From: Bacillota bacterium
GTDB taxonomy: Bacteria; Bacillota; Clostridia; Christensenellales; CAG-138
Length of the DNA: 6,457 bases
Assembly (NCBI GenBank): GCA_016288175.1
Contig: JAEEYN010000163.1
Span: forward strand, 1-6,457
Direction of reading: 5' to 3'
Position numbers and translations under genes: made by a program. The notes beneath the pieces are model-generated. The model was given only the letters and a program-made list of their open reading frames with translations, ran no database searches and had not been told where the DNA came from. Numbering within the stretch: the first letter of the stretch is position 1; every line of letters starts with the position of its first letter. Shown here in pieces: positions 5,380 through 6,457 of this stretch.

Positions 5380-6405
5380 TCAGCTGTTCCAGCCGGGATG
5401 CCTGTCCAATGTTCGGAACTCATAACCGCGGGCGATCAGGTCTTCGATTATCCTCGGAAGAACACGCACCGTTCCGTCCTCCGTATCGTGGGAAAGGAAG
5501 ACGACCTGCGGGCTTTCCGTATGGGCGAACCAGCCGATCGACTGCAGATAGGACTGGAAAAGATACTCGTCGAGGGGAAGGTGGTCGGTGTTGCCGGCGG
5601 GCCATTTGTCGTTATCCCCTGCGTTCCAGTCGAACCAGCGGTAACCATTCGCGAGAAGAAGCCTGAAGATCTCGTCGCGCACGGGGCGCGCCAACGCTGT
5701 CGAGCTGCCGCCCGGGAAGCGCACACAGACCCTTTCGGGGAGCCTGCCTGCTGCGCGCCGCACCGCGTCTTCCCAGCGGTGGACTTCATTCATGAACGCC
5801 TCGGGCGAAGCGTAGCACTGGTTGAAATCGTGGGTATAGGTATGGCACGCAACGAGATGGCCGCGGTTCATCGTTTCGGCAACGATCTCGGGATGCCTGT
5901 CGACGAAATAACCGACAGTGAAGAATGTTGCCTTGATGCCGTAGCTGTCGAGAATATCGAGCACCCGTAAAGTATTCGCGCAGGGACCGTCGTCAAAGGT
6001 CAGATAGATGATCTTTCTTCCGCTGTCCGCGGGGTCCGTCGGATACGGGGTCGCCGTCGGCTTCGGCGTCGGTTTCGGGGTCGGCGTCGGCGTGGGAGTG
6101 GGCTGCGGCGTCGGCGTCGGTTCGGGCGTCGGCTCGGGAGTCGGTCCCGGGGTCGGCGTCGGTTCCGGCGTCGGCTCGGGCGTCGGAACCGGAGTCGGCT
6201 CGGGCGTCGGGTCATCCGGCCCGTCGATCGGCGGCATTGCCGGCGTTTCCGTCGGGATTTTCGCCGTCTGAGTTGCTATCACGACACCATCCCCGCGCTC
6301 CGGAGTCATCTTCTCGCGCCTCCCGAACGCGGGGACGTTCGGAGAGCATGTGCAGAAAAACGCCGCCGCCAGACGCAGCGGAAGGAAGCGTTTCAGGAAT
6401 CTCAC
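5380..6405 (-). CDS. Extracytoplasmic polysaccharide deacetylase (NodB domain) with Thr-Pro-rich linker
   Basis: This is a carbohydrate esterase family 4 type enzyme that removes N- or O-acetyl groups from glycans such as peptidoglycan, chitin-like polymers or xylan. The 341 residues comprise a basic, hydrophobic N-terminus (1-20), a TP/EP-rich linker (about 66-122) and a NodB domain (about 130-335). The catalytic motifs are visible: TFDDG (136-140, metal and base Asp), H188-T-Y-T-H192 (metal ligands), RFPGG (229-233), D259-W-N, and LSHD (304-307, catalytic His306). All key residues are present, so it should be active. The GTG start has GAGGTG (6413-6418) seven bases upstream. The next in-frame ATG (residue 33) would remove the export signal. 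The N-terminus has FFCTC (16-20), not a clean lipobox, so secretion or a membrane anchor is more likely than lipidation. The substrate is unknown. Confidence 0.9.
   Translation of the reverse strand: MRFLKRFLPLRLAAAFFCTCSPNVPAFGRREKMTPERGDGVVIATQTAKIPTETPAMPPIDGPDDPTPEPTPVPTPEPTPEPTPTPGPTPEPTPEPTPTPQPTPTPTPTPKPTPKPTATPYPTDPADSGRKIIYLTFDDGPCANTLRVLDILDSYGIKATFFTVGYFVDRHPEIVAETMNRGHLVACHTYTHDFNQCYASPEAFMNEVHRWEDAVRRAAGRLPERVCVRFPGGSSTALARPVRDEIFRLLLANGYRWFDWNAGDNDKWPAGNTDHLPLDEYLFQSYLQSIGWFAHTESPQVVFLSHDTEDGTVRVLPRIIEDLIARGYEFRTLDRHPGWNS
6040..6210 (-). repeat. Low-complexity repeat encoding the Thr-Pro-Glu/Lys linker
   Basis: Imperfect tandem hexamers and dodecamers (GTCGGC/GTCGGT-like on the + strand) encode TPEP, TPTP and TPKP units, residues 66-122 of the deacetylase. 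Such a linker keeps an extracellular domain away from the membrane or wall. The + strand of this stretch also gives a Gly-Val frame, which is only a shadow. Confidence 0.85.
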
Positions 6406-6439
6406 GGACAGTCACCTCGATTGGTTTACTATACTAATA

Positions 6440-6448
6440 ATTGTATCA
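6440..6448 (-). promoter_or_regulatory. Possible extended -10 promoter of the deacetylase gene
   Basis: On the minus strand TGATACAAT (6448-6440) fits an extended -10 (TG-N-TACAAT). Transcription would begin near 6432, about 27 nt before the start codon. A 17-bp-spaced -35 box would fall outside the window. A second -10-like TATAGT lies at 6433-6428 but has no matching -35 box, and its transcript would have a very short leader. Confidence 0.4.
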
Positions 6449-6457
6449 TCTTTCCGC

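Noticed and set aside
6008..6271. Plus-strand Gly-Val repeat frame opposite the deacetylase.
   Set aside because: It is the antisense reading of the TP-rich linker repeat, with no ribosome-binding site. Low-complexity DNA naturally leaves such frames open.

Overview
The window looks like a chromosomal segment from a fermentative, gut-type Firmicute of the class Clostridia (Ruminococcaceae/Oscillospiraceae-like). The evidence is moderately high GC, strong AGGAGG ribosome-binding sites, consensus TTGACA-17-TATAAT promoters, frequent GTG/TTG starts, a secreted leucine-rich-repeat protein ending in a type I dockerin, and a secreted polysaccharide deacetylase with a Thr-Pro-Glu linker. The taxonomic placement is an inference. 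I see no rRNA, tRNA, CRISPR array, insertion sequence or phage gene.

Layout. Positions 1-1177 (+) hold the 3' part of an AEC-family membrane transporter gene, followed 16 nt later by a small P-loop kinase-like protein of the FlaR/topology-modulation type. They share a terminator at about 1214-1242, which also serves the convergent gene. Positions 1272-2609 (-) encode a secreted protein with a signal peptide, six to seven 21-22-residue leucine-rich repeats, an InlB-type B-repeat and a C-terminal dockerin. Its consensus promoter (2658-2686) carries a 7-bp inverted repeat over the -35 box. Positions 2814-5267 (+) hold two tandem paralogues. Each encodes an N-terminal CPNCG/CPNCG zinc ribbon followed by six predicted membrane segments, and each has its own consensus promoter and a structured leader of about 130 nt. 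A 13-bp-stem terminator (5288-5317) follows. Positions 5380-6405 (-) encode a NodB-type polysaccharide deacetylase.

Functional picture. The LRR-dockerin protein and the deacetylase act outside the membrane, on protein assemblies and cell-wall or other glycans respectively. The twin zinc-ribbon membrane proteins have no function I can name. They are the most interesting part of the window. Promoter, leader and zinc-ribbon codons are conserved between the copies almost as one block, the leader hairpins keep their position and fold while their sequences differ, and similarity falls sharply in the linker and membrane regions. This suggests a repeated expression module with a selected RNA or DNA regulatory element, possibly present in more copies elsewhere in the genome.
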